A stretch of DNA of 64,000 bases from Asparagopsis taxiformis. Taxonomy: Eukaryota; Rhodophyta; Florideophyceae; Bonnemaisoniales; Bonnemaisoniaceae. The notes under the pieces are model-generated. The model was not told where the DNA came from. It saw only the letters and a program-made list of their open reading frames with translations, and searched no databases. Made by a program: the position numbers and the translations under genes. Shown piece by piece: positions 63,211-64,000 of this stretch. The DNA lies in the NCBI GenBank assembly GCA_030407315.1, contig JALQPE010001836.1:1-64000 (forward strand), written 5' to 3'. Every line of letters begins with the position of its first letter. The first letter of the stretch is position 1.

Positions 63211-63863
63211 TTGGCACTTGTAGAACTACTAGTACCGTGTTATCAACGCTGTCAAGCGGATGGCGGCTTTTGCGCCAAGGACAAGTTCATGCGCAATTTT
63301 ATACAAGTTCAAGGAGCAAACAAGCTGGCTTGCACGCTTCATGCGCAACTCGCTCACAAGAGATTAATACCAATCAGGCGTCGGAATCCGAGGCAAGTTC
63401 ACTGTATACCTCTTCAATTGATAGGTTCAGCATCAACCACAGTGTCGAAAACTTGTACAAAATCGTATTGGCTGTCAAAGAAGTTCCACCGGGAATCATG
63501 CCCCTTTACAGAGGTCTAGTCTGAACCTAGATCATCTTGTTAAACCGTAAAGAATATTGTGCCTGCGCAGACACTAGAGGTAGCATGCCACTTCGTTACA
63601 CAAATATTCCATCAGAGCGGAGCTGATAGGCTAGGGAAAACGGATATGGGTATACCCCAACACATATCGACGCAAATTTCTCCAGTTAGATCACCAGTAT
63701 CATACACATGCATTTGATGACTTTACTCACAAATGTCGTCTGCATCCCTCCAGAGTTACACAGCGCCGAAACAGACGTCTACTTGAATACTCCAACGTTG
63801 AACTTGAAATGTGTGCCCACCAGTGTGTGATAACTACAATCTCGACACCGCTCATCACTCGGC
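63211..63863. promoter_or_regulatory. Shared divergent upstream region of genes 4 and 5, unit C
   Basis: Same length as in units A and B, but about 63424-63755 carries many substitutions while both flanks are nearly identical. The TATAAAG of unit A reads CGTAAAG here. Confidence 0.5.
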
Positions 63864-64000
63864 ATGGACGTGACTGCAAGCAATTTTACCCAGGACGTCA
63901 CTCCCAATTCGTCATTCAACACTATACAATTCCAATCTGAAACTGCAAACGTTATTGTCTCTTCAATTCTTGTCACTCTCATTCTCACAAACATCGGCTC
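63864..64000 (+). CDS. Six-Cys three-TM membrane protein, gene 5 unit C (partial, 3' end outside window)
   Basis: First 45 codons, identical to genes 5 of units A and B: DVTPNSSFNTIQF and the start of TM1. Cut by the window end. Confidence 0.85.
   Translation, partial: MDVTASNFTQDVTPNSSFNTIQFQSETANVIVSSILVTLILTNIG

Larger units (their letters stand above)
61610..64000. repeat. Tandem segmental duplication, unit C (cut by window end)
   Basis: First 2391 bp of a third unit. Collinear with unit B at a constant offset of 24811 bp, with a diverged block at about 63424-63755. Confidence 0.92.

Noticed and set aside
6450..64000. The whole repetition as an assembly artefact
   Set aside because: Units differ by a precise transposon insertion, several indels, substitutions and a diverged block. 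Long reads should still confirm it.

Overview
The window looks like nuclear DNA of a microbial eukaryote. It has compact, apparently intronless genes of about 430 codons. It also holds LTR retrotransposons of both Ty1/copia and Ty3/gypsy type, a DDE transposase element and MITE-like elements. There is no operon structure, no rRNA or tRNA gene and no CRISPR array that I can see. The transposase and copia proteins recall those of oomycetes and early-diverging (chytrid-like) fungi, but that is an impression from memory and I cannot name the organism.

Layout. Positions 1-14 look like the tail of a copia LTR, followed by an 819-bp element with 258-bp inverted repeats (15-833). Positions 1396-6500 hold three members of an unrecognised membrane-protein family: a frameshifted gene 1 (+), gene 2 (-) and gene 3 (+). 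At 6450, inside the 3' end of gene 3, a large tandem array begins. Unit A is 6450-36798, unit B is 36799-61609, and unit C starts at 61610 and runs off the window. The unit is about 24.8 kb. Unit A is longer because an intact 5.49-kb copia element (Copia-1, 10279-15763) sits in it; unit B carries the empty target site.

Each unit holds, in order: a divergent pair of the membrane genes (gene 4 on -, gene 5 on +); a decayed copia element (C2) with a 5' LTR and broken gag and pol; a 13.5-kb Ty3/gypsy chromovirus nested in the C2 integrase (minus strand, 5-bp GTATG target duplication); the rest of C2 up to the start of its reverse transcriptase; a DDE_Tnp_4-like transposase gene (-); an unassigned 1.2-kb spacer; a gypsy fragment in inverted orientation; and a copia RNase H remnant ending in an LTR-like end that coincides exactly with the unit boundary. 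The gypsy element is itself disrupted by two copies of a 259-bp MITE with 3-bp target duplications, a ~0.68-kb insertion in its integrase, and frameshifts.

The likely host genes are the membrane proteins. All share three predicted transmembrane segments, a basic cytosolic loop, a six-cysteine exposed domain that is the most variable part, and a conserved post-membrane motif (C-[MT]-S-N-P-L-E-E). They lie in head-to-head pairs sharing about 650-700 bp, amplify by tandem duplication and show mosaic (gene-conversion-like) patterns. A variable surface-protein family is a reasonable guess, but the sequence does not prove a function. Order of events: C2 came first, then gypsy, then the unit duplication. 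Copia-1 inserted in unit A most likely after that duplication, since its LTRs look identical and the other unit has an empty site.
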